DNA from: CAZWVI01 sp964637165
GTDB lineage: Bacteria > Planctomycetota > UBA1135
Assembly: GCA_964637165.1 (NCBI GenBank)
Contig: CAZWVI010000001.1
Location: 62,001-126,000, forward strand
DNA: 64,000 nucleotides
Reading direction: 5' to 3'
Part shown: piece by piece, positions 42,248 through 51,187 of the stretch
Numbering within the stretch: the first letter of the stretch is position 1
Layout of the letters: each line of letters opens with the position of its first letter
Made by a program: the position numbers and the translations under genes
Notes under the pieces: generated by a model
The model's input: only the letters and a program-made list of their open reading frames with translations
Databases searched by the model: none
Told to the model about the DNA's origin: nothing

Positions 42248-44716
42248 ATGACTGAAAGAGACAATGAAAAACTTTTGAGCGATTACTTGATGGGGGAAAT
42301 GACTCCCGAGGAGTGCGCTCGCTTTGAAACTGAGTTGGCTGAAAATGTCAGCTTGCAGCAACGCTTAGAAGTGCTACGCAAGTTGCGCAAATTGGTTGAG
42401 GCTAGCGGTTCCGATGCCCCTGACCTGTCAACAGATCGCCGTGCAGAATTGACTAATGCGGCCAGTACTAATAGTGCCGCAAGCGATTCAAATCCCCGCA
42501 CCGCAACATTGCTGCGTTTTCCCCGGCGGTTTGCCTGGGCCGCGGCAGCAATAATGCTGGCCGCTGGAATTGCTGTTGTCGATGAGAATACAACTTGGTT
42601 GGCACCAGCATTTGAAGCGGAAACAAGTGCCGCGCTAGTAACTGGGAGCAAGATTGATGCTAGCCCTTTAAGCGATAGCACTAATACTGAAGCGCGCGTT
42701 GCTGAAAGTTTAGAACGGAGGAAGGGTAAGGTTGTAGCGGTTGAGAATCTTAGTAGCTTGGGCTACGTTGCTCGGTCGTCGACGCCATCTGCACCGCCCG
42801 CTCCGTCCACGCCAGCAGTGACTGGAAATACAATAGTTGGCGTTGGGGGAGGCGCAGGTGGAAAATATGGAGGTCGTGCTGGCCGTGGTGGAGCGACTGC
42901 ACCGTCGCCATCGCGCCGCCGCCTATCTTCCTCTGCAACACCCCGCGACAATTTGTCATTAGGGATTGCTGGTGATAAAGATGCTGAGAATGATTTTCGT
43001 GGCTCGGCAATGGAGCTTGAAAACTTTGACACCGAGGACTCGCTGCCAAGTGAAGGCTTTAAGTCACCACCATCTTACTTGGGGAAATATGGCAATGGCT
43101 GTCGTTTAGTAGGGCCGGAAATTATTGGACACCTTCATCAGCGGCCTAATGAGACTCCGCGCGATATGTTCTTTCGTTTCTACGGCGATAACGCTGCGGT
43201 CCGCGCCAACCGTGACGCGCTTTCAACCTTTGCTGCAGATGTCGATACAGCGTCTTGGGCCCTAGTGCGTAGTTACTTAAAAGATAAGCAACTACCGCCC
43301 AAAGAAGCAGTGCGTACCGAAGAGTTTTTGAATTGGTTTGATTTTGATTTGGCGGCACCTAGCGAAGGTGATTTTGCCGTGCATCTCAGCTCAACAAAGT
43401 CGCAATACGCCCAATCAAAAACCGCAGCTAAGTTCGCTCCGCAAATGCTCAATATCGGGATTAAGGCTCGTGAATTGGCCAGGAGTGAGCGCAAGCCCTT
43501 CAACCTGGTGTTTGTGATTGATCGTTCAGGCTCAATGAAGAAGGGTATCCGTATGGAGATGGTTAAACGATCACTAGGCTTACTGCTTGACCAACTTGGT
43601 GATGATGATACGGTTGGAATAGTTAGTTTTGAAGGCTCAGCGCACCTTGAACTTGAGCCGACTTCAGCTAGCGAGCGTTGGAAAATTCGCGAAGCAGTCG
43701 AGGGCATTGAAATGGGTGGCTCGACCAACGCTGGAGAGGGATTATTCTTAGGTTATGAGTTAGCCGAAGGTGCGTGGCGCCAAGAAGCAGTGAACCGCGT
43801 GGTGTTCTGTTCCGACGGTGTTGCCAACACTGGCGAAACCGATCAAAAATTAATCCTAGAAAAAGTTCGTAGCTACGCTGAACACGACATTGATTTAACC
43901 ACAATTGGGGTTGGTATGGGAAACCACAATGATGTCTTCTTGGAGCAACTTGCAAACGATGGTGATGGCTCATGCCACTACATTGACTCATACCAAGAAG
44001 CTAAGCACATTTTGGTTGAACGTTTCATCGGCACCATGCAGACTGTTGCCCGCGATGTAAAGATTCAAGTTGAGTTTAACCCTGATGTCGTTTCACGCTG
44101 GCGCCAGCTCGGTTATGAAAACCGCGCAGTTGCTGATCAGGATTTTCGTAATGATAAAGTCGATGCTGGCGAGATTGGTGCCGGTCACGCGGTTAGTGCA
44201 CTTTACGAATACGATTTGCAAAGTGGCCTTAAGGACGGCTGGGTTGTTAAGGTGCGCTTACGTTGGTTTGCCGACGGCAGTGAATCAGCCACGGAAAAGG
44301 AATGGTTGCTAAATGCAAGCGAGTTGGGTGCTGATTGGAATAGCGCTAGTGTCGATTACCGTACCGCCACCATTTGTGCCCAGTTCGCAGAATTCATGCG
44401 CCGCTCATATTGGACCCGTGGTGATTCTTACCATCAACTCGTGGCCGATTCTCAGCAACTGTTTGCCGACAATCCTGAGCGCGCACAACTTAAAGAGCTG
44501 GCTGATCTGATTATCCGCACTCGTGAATTGGTCGAGGAGCAGGCCAACGAGAACGAGGACTTGGCCATTTTGATCGAGGAAGGCCGTCGTCTGAACTTGC
44601 TCGAGGCCGAAATTAACGCTCAAGCCAACGTTTCCGCGGAATTGCAGGCTAAATTGAAAGAATTACGCCTGCGCAACCAAGAGTTGGAAGAAGAAATACA
44701 ACGCTTGCTTGAATAG
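42248..44716 (+). CDS. Anti-sigma-like membrane protein fused to a YfbK-type von Willebrand factor A domain
   Basis: 822 residues with a strong Shine-Dalgarno site (GGTGGAG). Residues 1-60 form a helical anti-sigma-like domain (LLSDYLMGEMTPEECARFE) without the HxxxCxxC zinc ligands. One membrane helix is near 95-113 (FAWAAAAIMLAAGIAVV). A Gly/Ala/Ser-rich region follows (about 190-240, GGGAGGKYGGRAGRGG). The YfbK N-terminal domain starts near 325 (LSTFAADVDTASWALVR). The VWA domain has the metal site DRSGSMKKG near 425-433 and FCSDGVANTGE. The DUF3520-like C-terminal domain and a 60-residue terminal coiled coil (AELQAKLKELRLRNQELEE) follow. The topology would put the VWA part in the periplasm, a possible sensor. 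Confidence 0.82.
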   Translation: MTERDNEKLLSDYLMGEMTPEECARFETELAENVSLQQRLEVLRKLRKLVEASGSDAPDLSTDRRAELTNAASTNSAASDSNPRTATLLRFPRRFAWAAAAIMLAAGIAVVDENTTWLAPAFEAETSAALVTGSKIDASPLSDSTNTEARVAESLERRKGKVVAVENLSSLGYVARSSTPSAPPAPSTPAVTGNTIVGVGGGAGGKYGGRAGRGGATAPSPSRRRLSSSATPRDNLSLGIAGDKDAENDFRGSAMELENFDTEDSLPSEGFKSPPSYLGKYGNGCRLVGPEIIGHLHQRPNETPRDMFFRFYGDNAAVRANRDALSTFAADVDTASWALVRSYLKDKQLPPKEAVRTEEFLNWFDFDLAAPSEGDFAVHLSSTKSQYAQSKTAAKFAPQMLNIGIKARELARSERKPFNLVFVIDRSGSMKKGIRMEMVKRSLGLLLDQLGDDDTVGIVSFEGSAHLELEPTSASERWKIREAVEGIEMGGSTNAGEGLFLGYELAEGAWRQEAVNRVVFCSDGVANTGETDQKLILEKVRSYAEHDIDLTTIGVGMGNHNDVFLEQLANDGDGSCHYIDSYQEAKHILVERFIGTMQTVARDVKIQVEFNPDVVSRWRQLGYENRAVADQDFRNDKVDAGEIGAGHAVSALYEYDLQSGLKDGWVVKVRLRWFADGSESATEKEWLLNASELGADWNSASVDYRTATICAQFAEFMRRSYWTRGDSYHQLVADSQQLFADNPERAQLKELADLIIRTRELVEEQANENEDLAILIEEGRRLNLLEAEINAQANVSAELQAKLKELRLRNQELEEEIQRLLE

Positions 44717-44739
44717 GCAATCGGGATTCGTCACAATCT

Positions 44740-44769
44740 GGACAGGTCGGTTAAAGCCCACCGACTTGT
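44740..44769 (+). other. 10-bp hairpin just before the SH3 gene
   Basis: GACAGGTCGG (44740-44749) pairs with CCGACTTGTC (44760-44769), nine Watson-Crick pairs and one G-U, around a 10-nt loop. It ends six bases before the ATG at 44776 and has no T-run. A CACAAT -10-like hexamer at 44731-44736 would start RNA inside the left arm. It may be a 5'-leader structure or a weak terminator for the VWA gene. Confidence 0.4.
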
Positions 44770-44775
44770 CCCCTC

Positions 44776-45927
44776 ATGCTTAGCATCGCCACTCTTACTC
44801 TCGTGCTTGCAGCTCTTCCCCAGGAAGATGTTCAAGTTTCTTTCGTTCCTGCCACCGTCGTTGCCGAAGGTGCTCAAGTTCGCTCCTTCCACCATCAGGA
44901 AATGCCGCTGCTCGCTGAGCTAGAAGCCGGTTCCTTGGTGAAGGTTGTCGCCAAACGCGAGCCATGGGCGCGCATCCAAGTCCCTGGTGGGTTCACCGTT
45001 TGGGTTTGGGCCGACTACGTTGATGTCGAAGGCGAACAAGGAACACTAAACGCCAGCCACGTGCGCGCGCGTCCTTTGCCTTCAACCAGTAAGGCTTCTT
45101 ACCCAGTAGGCCAATTCGCCCAGGGTGATGTCGTTTGGGTGCTTGCCGAACAAGAGGGTTGGTTGCAAGTTCGTGCTCCTGAATCGCTTGGCGCTTGGGT
45201 GCAGCTGGAAAGCTTGCAGACCTTGGCAGATACCCCAGCCGATTGGGATTCAAAATGGAGCGCCGCCACCCCAAATTTCCAGCCTGAGGTTGTGGAAGAG
45301 CCGGTAGTCGAAGAGAGCCCTGAAGTACTGGCTACAAGCGATGTCGTTTCAACTGAAGTTACTGAAATGCCGATGGCCGAGGTGGTTGAAGTTCCCGGCG
45401 ATCCGAGTTTGGAAGCTTTAAGTTCTGCAGAAGCATCTTTGACTTCACTGGCCAAGAATTGGGACCCTCAAGTGGCCACCCAACTAGAGGCCGTTTTTGG
45501 CGCTGTTTTATGGACTAGCGCCGATGTCGAAGCCGTAAAACGAGCCCGCTTTGGTTTGGAGCGCCTTGACGCAATCTCAATTCGAAATGCTAATCCAGTT
45601 GCTGCATCAGGCAATCTTACTGAGGTAAAAGTGGCTGAGGCGAGCACCGCACTGCCCACTTTTGAGAAGCCAGAATACGCTTTGGTTGGTCGATTGGAGC
45701 ACACTCCACAGGTTTACTCAGCGGTGCCTTACAGCATTCAAACTGGTGAACAAATTGATTCAATTATGTCGCGTGATGGTCGTTTTGATTTAAATGATTT
45801 TCGTGGCAAAGAAGTTGCTGTTCGTGGGGTGTGGCGGAAGTCTGCTCTTAAAAAGCATCGCGTTCTCGAAATCACTTCAATCAGAATTGTTCCAGCACCA
45901 GTTGAAGTAAAAGTTACTGAGCAATAA
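44776..45927 (+). CDS. Secreted protein with two bacterial SH3 (SH3_3) domains
   Basis: 383 residues. A short signal sequence (MLSIATLTLVLAALPQ) leads to two SH3_3 domains: the first at about 25-85 (AQVRSFHHQEMPLLAELEAGS..WVWADYVDV, shown in two parts) and the second at about 90-150 (LNASHVRARPLPSTS, then WVLAEQEGWLQVRAP). A Glu/Val-rich linker follows (EEPVVEESPEV), then a C-terminal OB-like domain (VGRLEHTP...EVAVRGVWRKSALKKHRVLEI). Such SH3 domains bind peptidoglycan peptides. cstA begins on the base after the stop codon, so the two are co-transcribed, although no functional link is known. Confidence 0.75.
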   Translation: MLSIATLTLVLAALPQEDVQVSFVPATVVAEGAQVRSFHHQEMPLLAELEAGSLVKVVAKREPWARIQVPGGFTVWVWADYVDVEGEQGTLNASHVRARPLPSTSKASYPVGQFAQGDVVWVLAEQEGWLQVRAPESLGAWVQLESLQTLADTPADWDSKWSAATPNFQPEVVEEPVVEESPEVLATSDVVSTEVTEMPMAEVVEVPGDPSLEALSSAEASLTSLAKNWDPQVATQLEAVFGAVLWTSADVEAVKRARFGLERLDAISIRNANPVAASGNLTEVKVAEASTALPTFEKPEYALVGRLEHTPQVYSAVPYSIQTGEQIDSIMSRDGRFDLNDFRGKEVAVRGVWRKSALKKHRVLEITSIRIVPAPVEVKVTEQ

Positions 45928-47643
45928 GTGTCAGCTGGATTAGTTGCCGTTATTGCTCTGCTTGCCTATCTGGCAGGTTACAAGTTTTACAGCGGTTGGC
46001 TTTCTCGTCGGGTCTTTCAGTTAGATCCCAACGCACCAATGCCGTCAGCACAATATGCTGACGGCATTGATTTTGTACCGACCAAACCGCAGGTACTCTT
46101 TGGCCACCATTATGCAAGTATTGCCGGTTTGGCGCCGATGCTTGGCCCGGCGGTCGCAGTTTTTTGGGGTTGGTTGCCAGCCCTATGTTGGGTAGTTCTA
46201 GGAGCAATATTTATAGGCTGTGTGCACGACTTTAGTGCACTCGTTTTGTCAGTGCGTCATCAAGGAAAAAGTATTGGCTCACTATGTGCAGATATTCTTG
46301 GCGCTCGCGCCAAGGCATTATTTCTAGCGCTTATCTTTTTTGGAGTTTCCTTAGCCATGGGAGTTTTTGTCTATGTCATATCTTTGTTGTTCTCCTGGGG
46401 CGACGATTTTAATCCAAATAAATTGTCCGCATCTATTACCTCATTCCCTGAAGTGGTAATGCCGTCAGCTGGTTTGATGTTGATTGCGATGCTCGCCGGC
46501 TGGTGTTTGTATGTAAAAAAAATGCGCTTAGTGCCAGTTACTGCCATCGGCTTTCTTGGCTTACTCGGATTGATTGGTCTTGGTTATTTAAATCCGAGCG
46601 TAGGTTTAAGTGCTAGCCAGTGGCCGCAGCAGTCAGCCTGGATTTGGATTTTGATGAGTTATGCATTCGCCGCTTCGGTGCTGCCAGTGTGGCTGTTGCT
46701 GCAGGCACGCGACTTCTTGAATTCGCTGTTATTAATCTGCGGCTTACTCCTGATGTACACCGGGTTCTTTATTCAATCTCCAACATTTGACGCACCGGCG
46801 ATTAACCCAAACCCTGATGGGGCGCCACCACTTTTACCGTTTGTATTTATCACTATTGCTTGTGGGGCCGCCAGTGGGTTTCACTCCTTGGTGGCATCTG
46901 GAACTACTGCGCGCCAACTGCAAAAAGAAACCCATGCGCGCGCAATTGGATACGGAGGCATGCTCGCCGAGTCATTGCTCGGTCTAATTGCAGTTTTAGC
47001 GTGCACCACCACGCTCGGCGGTAAAGCCGCTTGGGCCAAGGCCTACGTTAACTGGTCGGCGGTCCAGGGCCTTGGTGCTAAGTTGGGAATTTTTATCCGC
47101 GGCGCGGCCTCCTTCATTGCCGAACTTGGAATAAACTCTGACCTTGCAGTCACCTTGGTTGCAATGGTGGTGGTGTCCTTTGCACTAACTACTTTGGACT
47201 CGGCCACTCGCTTGTTGCGTTTTAATATTGAGGAAATAGGCGAGTCCTTTGGGAGTTTTGGAAAAGTAATGGCTAATCGTTTTATAGCCACTGGTCTAGC
47301 GTGTGCGGCAATTTTGTTTTTCGCTTTCTACGAAATAGACGGAAAACCAGCCGGATTGGCCTTATGGACTTTGTTCGGGGGCACTAATCAATTAATTGCC
47401 GGTCTGGCTTTGCTGACTGGAGCGGTCTATCTAAAACAACGCCAACGCACCCATTGGCCTTTAAGTTTGCCGGCACTTTACATGCTATTAAATACTCTTG
47501 GCGCGCTGTTGTTGAAGGCGCACGACTTCTACCTGTTGGACCAACACTTATTGTTGGCTTTGACAACAATTTTATTAATAATTGCCGTTGGCGTTATCTC
47601 TACCCTAGGTCGGAGTTGGCAGGTTTCGGCGGATAAGCAATAG
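45928..47643 (+). CDS. cstA: Carbon starvation protein CstA family transporter
   Basis: An inner-membrane transporter with about fourteen helices, 571 residues, shorter than E. coli CstA (701). GTG start directly after the SH3 gene. Family motifs: DGIDFVPTKPQVLFGHHYASI at about residues 46-65 (final residue omitted), APMLGPAVAVFWGW near 69-82, and FHSLVASGTTARQL near 318-331. Relatives take up pyruvate or peptides during carbon starvation. A perfect 14-bp inverted repeat sits at codons 37-47. The 3' end overlaps the convergent tgt gene by 44 bases. Confidence 0.92.
   Translation: MSAGLVAVIALLAYLAGYKFYSGWLSRRVFQLDPNAPMPSAQYADGIDFVPTKPQVLFGHHYASIAGLAPMLGPAVAVFWGWLPALCWVVLGAIFIGCVHDFSALVLSVRHQGKSIGSLCADILGARAKALFLALIFFGVSLAMGVFVYVISLLFSWGDDFNPNKLSASITSFPEVVMPSAGLMLIAMLAGWCLYVKKMRLVPVTAIGFLGLLGLIGLGYLNPSVGLSASQWPQQSAWIWILMSYAFAASVLPVWLLLQARDFLNSLLLICGLLLMYTGFFIQSPTFDAPAINPNPDGAPPLLPFVFITIACGAASGFHSLVASGTTARQLQKETHARAIGYGGMLAESLLGLIAVLACTTTLGGKAAWAKAYVNWSAVQGLGAKLGIFIRGAASFIAELGINSDLAVTLVAMVVVSFALTTLDSATRLLRFNIEEIGESFGSFGKVMANRFIATGLACAAILFFAFYEIDGKPAGLALWTLFGGTNQLIAGLALLTGAVYLKQRQRTHWPLSLPALYMLLNTLGALLLKAHDFYLLDQHLLLALTTILLIIAVGVISTLGRSWQVSADKQ
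46037..46069. repeat. Perfect 14-bp inverted repeat inside cstA
   Basis: CAATGCCGTCAGCA (46037-46050) and TGCTGACGGCATTG (46056-46069) are separated by CAATA. AATGCCGTCAGC occurs a third time at 46458-46469, also in cstA. The stem would be very stable in the message about 110 bases after the start codon. Confidence 0.8.
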
Positions 47644-48748
47644 CGATTTCTTGACGCAGTTGCGCAAAACTATTGTTGGCGATTGAGTGGCGGATACGTT
47701 CCATCAACTTAATGATGAAGTGGAGATTATGAGTCGCCAACAGCGTCGATGGATTAAGTTCCTTAGCCTTAAATCCGGCGCGCAATGCTCCGCGCGGAAT
47801 CCCCGACAAACATGAACTGCACTGGCACCCAGGTTCAATCGGATTGGTGTCATCTTTGAACTTGGCATTATGTAAATGCAGTCTTCCGTTATTGGTTAAA
47901 GCGGTTCCAAAGCGTCCAGCTCGAGTTGGAAGCACACAATCGAACAAGTCAATTCCACGTGCGACCGCCTCGACTAAATCAAGCGGAGTACCAACGCCCA
48001 TCAAGTATCTGATCTTTTCAGCTGGCAGAACTGCGGTTGATGCGTCAACTGCGATCATCATTTGCCGATGCTCTTCGCCAACTGAAACGCCACCGACTGC
48101 GTAGCCATCAAAGTCCATGGCTGCCAAAGATGCCGCACATTCAGCGCGTAAGTCTGCGAAAACCCCACCTTGTACGATGCCAAATTGTGCTTGCCCGCTA
48201 TCGGCGCCGCCGCGCAAGTTGTGAAGTTCGCGTTGTTCAGAAGCCCAACGCAAAGTCGTTTTTACCGCTGACGCAACTAAGTCGCGGTCGGCTGGTTGGT
48301 CGGGACAATGGTCAAGAAGCATCGCAATGTCCGGGCCTAAGCCGGCCTGAACATCAAACGCTAATTGAGGAGTCCAGTCAATATTATCCCCAGTGATTGG
48401 GTCTTTAATTGCAACTCCATTTTCATGTAGCTTAAAAAACTTCGACAGAGAAAAAACTTGGAAGCCACCTGAGTCGGTAAGTACCGGACCATTCCAAGCC
48501 ATCATGCCGTGAACTCTGCCAAGTGCGCGCACACTTTCAACGCCAGGCCGAGTAAAAAGATGAAAAGCATTGGCAAGCATCATCTCAACTCCCATCGGCC
48601 GCAATCGGTCGTGGCTAACTCCGCGCATCATGCCGCGAGTAGCCACTGGCATAAAGGCTGGAGTAGCCACTTCGCCATGCGGAGTCTTTAAGGTTCCAAG
48701 GCGGGGGCTAGTGGCAGTGCCAGTATGAAGTTCGAATTTAAAGCTCAC
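47600..48748 (-). CDS. tgt: Queuine/preQ1 tRNA-ribosyltransferase (tRNA-guanine transglycosylase)
   Basis: Exchanges guanine-34 for preQ1 in GUN-anticodon tRNAs. 382 residues. The substrate Asp is in DSGGFQVFSLS near residues 91-101; the nucleophile region is GIDLFDCVLPTRAGRFGTAL near 264-283; the zinc site is CQCSSC plus a later His (THNLHF). The length fits the bacterial enzyme. It acts downstream of queE (17662). The 3' end overlaps convergent cstA by 44 bases, and its start abuts the stop of the SpoIID-like gene (shared base 48748). Confidence 0.96.
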   Translation of the reverse strand: MSFKFELHTGTATSPRLGTLKTPHGEVATPAFMPVATRGMMRGVSHDRLRPMGVEMMLANAFHLFTRPGVESVRALGRVHGMMAWNGPVLTDSGGFQVFSLSKFFKLHENGVAIKDPITGDNIDWTPQLAFDVQAGLGPDIAMLLDHCPDQPADRDLVASAVKTTLRWASEQRELHNLRGGADSGQAQFGIVQGGVFADLRAECAASLAAMDFDGYAVGGVSVGEEHRQMMIAVDASTAVLPAEKIRYLMGVGTPLDLVEAVARGIDLFDCVLPTRAGRFGTALTNNGRLHLHNAKFKDDTNPIEPGCQCSSCLSGIPRGALRAGFKAKELNPSTLLATHNLHFIIKLMERIRHSIANNSFAQLRQEIAIAYPPKPANSDLG

Positions 48749-50010
48749 TATTGCGTGTTGATAAGTTTACTGTAGTCTTGAACGACTGCTGACGGGTAAT
48801 AATGTTGCAGGATTGCATTGGTAGAATTGCCGGCTTTCGCCATGCGCAAACTCCCGGTTTGGCACATGCCGACCCCGTGTCCATTGCCACGGCCTCTTAT
48901 GCGTAAGCTTCCATCCATCATGGCTTGCATGCTAGTCCAATTTGCCGAAGGTAGTCTGAATGCGGCGCGTAAGTTTTCGCCCATTAAATCACAATTATTC
49001 AACTCGCCAATAAGTTCGACTTTAAGTAATCGACCGCCGCGATCGCGCGAGCGGAATTGAATTCGTTTAATCCAGTCGCCTAGGCCTTGGGTTTGCGCAA
49101 GCTTATCCAGCCGCTCAACTGGCACGGACTTTTCCCAAGTGTGGGACAATTCACAACCTGGGTCCAACTGGCCTTTAAGTGGGGGCATGTCCTGTTTGCC
49201 AAATCCTGCCGATAAGGCATTGGTGGTGCTTCCGCCGCAATCAGCGTGATACCAAGCGGCAAGGAGTCGTTGGTCCCAACTTAAAACTTGTCCTTGAGTA
49301 GAAAGTACCGCTTGGCGTGCCGCGGTAGTTTCAAAGTCAACACTTTCGAAATGTTGGTCGGCAGTGTCGTCGCGCAGTTCCGACTTGCCTTGGCCGCGTT
49401 TCCAAAGTGCGTAGGTGCGCGCGGCAATTGCTTGAGCGCGCAAGGCCGCGGCAATCCCAGGAGTATTGCTAGGCAATTCACCACATACAACACCAAGCAC
49501 ATAGTCTTCTAATGGAACATGTAGGCTTAGCTTTAATTTGTCGGGCAGTCGGTTTTTGTCAGTACTAAAACTAATCTCAAGTTTGCCGCGATAAGTGCGG
49601 CTGCCAATGCGGATTCCGGCATCGCCACTGCTTTCAATGAAAACTGGATTGGCAATTATTAACCACGCACCTAAATGCAATCCATCCGGCGCAAGTTCTA
49701 ATTTGTTTTGTAAACTAATTCCCTTGCGCAGTGTTTTGCCGGCATGATTAAGGATTCGATAATTTCCAATTAACTCCAAATCAACACTTTGATTTTTTGA
49801 AGCTTTAACAAGATGAACTTTAATGTCTGGCGAAAACTGGCTCGTAATCGAGGCGGCGTTAAAGTCTCCGTCAGCTTGATCGATAACATGCGGCCATTCA
49901 ACGGCATCAAGTTGCGGTTGTTGTTGGTCAAACAAAAAACTACCCAGCCACAAAAGTGCACAGACTACGGCAACACTTGCTAGTCGCCCTGAAAGTTTAT
50001 GCTCGTTCAT
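48748..50010 (-). CDS. SpoIID/LytB-domain protein, probable lytic transglycosylase
   Basis: 420 residues with an N-terminal membrane anchor or signal (about 10-27, LASVAVVCALLWLGSFLF). The central region has the SpoIID signature: VPLEDYVLGVVCGELPSNTP near residues 165-184 (the catalytic Glu is in GELP), followed by ALRAQAIAARTYALWKRG and WYHADCGGSTTNALSAG. The end has GNGHGVGMCQTG, typical of the family. In spore formers SpoIID cleaves denuded glycan; here, next to cell-wall and recombination genes, it is a general peptidoglycan hydrolase. It overlaps ruvB by four bases. No sporulation genes are in view. Confidence 0.88.
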   Translation of the reverse strand: MNEHKLSGRLASVAVVCALLWLGSFLFDQQQPQLDAVEWPHVIDQADGDFNAASITSQFSPDIKVHLVKASKNQSVDLELIGNYRILNHAGKTLRKGISLQNKLELAPDGLHLGAWLIIANPVFIESSGDAGIRIGSRTYRGKLEISFSTDKNRLPDKLKLSLHVPLEDYVLGVVCGELPSNTPGIAAALRAQAIAARTYALWKRGQGKSELRDDTADQHFESVDFETTAARQAVLSTQGQVLSWDQRLLAAWYHADCGGSTTNALSAGFGKQDMPPLKGQLDPGCELSHTWEKSVPVERLDKLAQTQGLGDWIKRIQFRSRDRGGRLLKVELIGELNNCDLMGENLRAAFRLPSANWTSMQAMMDGSLRIRGRGNGHGVGMCQTGSLRMAKAGNSTNAILQHYYPSAVVQDYSKLINTQ

Positions 50011-51023
50011 TTTTGCGGATCGGGAGTCGGTGCTTCTTCACCGATGGCCGCCCAACCAGGAGCTTGCAAAATTCGTCCCTTGGTGGTTCGAGCAATAAAA
50101 CCCTGGCGGACTAGCCATGGTTCGTAAACATCGGCAATGGTGTCCTCGTCTTCATCAACCGCAACCGCGAGGTTTTTTATTCCCAATGGACGACCACCGG
50201 CGCGCGCCAAAGCTTGGAGAACTCGGCGGTCGGTACGCTCCAAGCCATTCTTGTCGACCCCCAGCATTTCGAGTGCGAGCTTTAAGGTTTTTTGGTCAAG
50301 GCTGCCGTTGCCGTGAACTTGGGCGACATCACGAGCGCGGCGCAACAAGCGATTGGCGACTCGGGGCGTGCCGCGTGCGTGCATCGCTAAAACTTCAAGG
50401 CTGTCCTGCTCAACTTCAAATTTCAATAATCGTGCCGAGCGGGCGAGGATTTTTTTGAGGGCCGCAGTGGTGTAAGGCTCAAATCTGAACACCTGTCCAA
50501 AGCGCGAACGGAATGGGGCGGAGAGCAGAGCTTCGCGGGTGGTGGCGCCAACAAGGGTGAATGGCTGGATATCTAATTTCAATAATCGTGCGTGAACCCC
50601 TTGATCTAGGGTGAATTCGACCCGAAATCGCTCCATAGCACCATAAAGATATTCCTCGACGACTTTTGGCAGGCGGTGGATTTCGTCAATAAAAAGCACC
50701 GTTCCAGCTTCTAGAGATGACAAAATCCCAACTAAATCTTTAGCACGCTCCAACGCTGGGCCCGAAGTAACTTTCATCGGAACCCCTAGTTCACCAGCCA
50801 AAACCAAGGCTAAACTTGTTTTGCCAAGTCCCGGAAGCCCTGAAAATAAAAGGTGTTCCAGCGTTTCGTCGCGGTTTTTTGCAGCTTCAATCATGGTCCC
50901 AAGCGGGTCCAAAATGGTCTCCTGACCAAGGAAGTCTGCAAATCCAGTGGGACGAAGGTCTCTTTCGAGGGATTCCTCATCCGAGCTGGTCGGATTAGGG
51001 CGGAAGGCCGAGGGGGGTGCCAT
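50007..51023 (-). CDS. ruvB: Holliday junction branch migration helicase RuvB
   Basis: The motor of the RuvAB complex. 338 residues. Walker A GLPGLGKTS at 62-70, Walker B VLFIDEIHRLP near 109-119, sensor 1 in VGATTREALLSAPFRSRFG, the arginine finger in the RSRFG segment, and a C-terminal winged-helix domain (GGRPLGIKNLAVAVDEDEDTI, split at its last residue, then EPWLVRQGFIARTTKGR). ruvA and ruvC are not next to it. It is the first gene of the ruvB-spoIID-tgt minus-strand operon, only about 165 bases from the divergent lipoprotein gene. Confidence 0.97.
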   Translation of the reverse strand: MAPPSAFRPNPTSSDEESLERDLRPTGFADFLGQETILDPLGTMIEAAKNRDETLEHLLFSGLPGLGKTSLALVLAGELGVPMKVTSGPALERAKDLVGILSSLEAGTVLFIDEIHRLPKVVEEYLYGAMERFRVEFTLDQGVHARLLKLDIQPFTLVGATTREALLSAPFRSRFGQVFRFEPYTTAALKKILARSARLLKFEVEQDSLEVLAMHARGTPRVANRLLRRARDVAQVHGNGSLDQKTLKLALEMLGVDKNGLERTDRRVLQALARAGGRPLGIKNLAVAVDEDEDTIADVYEPWLVRQGFIARTTKGRILQAPGWAAIGEEAPTPDPQK

Positions 51024-51187
51024 GAGCTATGCATTCTGCCTAAATTTGCCTTTTGTTTCCAATCTTAGGCCGAGATTTGGTAGCCGAGGGGGTGGGGGCA
51101 TCTAGAATGGTGCAACCTAGGTCGCTGCAAATCGTCCTTTCGGAAGAAAACCGCCCCCGCGGACAACCCGTACCCCCAATTAAACGC

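Noticed and set aside
48748..50010. Sporulation signal from the SpoIID domain
   Set aside because: SpoIID/LytB domains occur widely in non-spore-formers, and no other sporulation gene is present.
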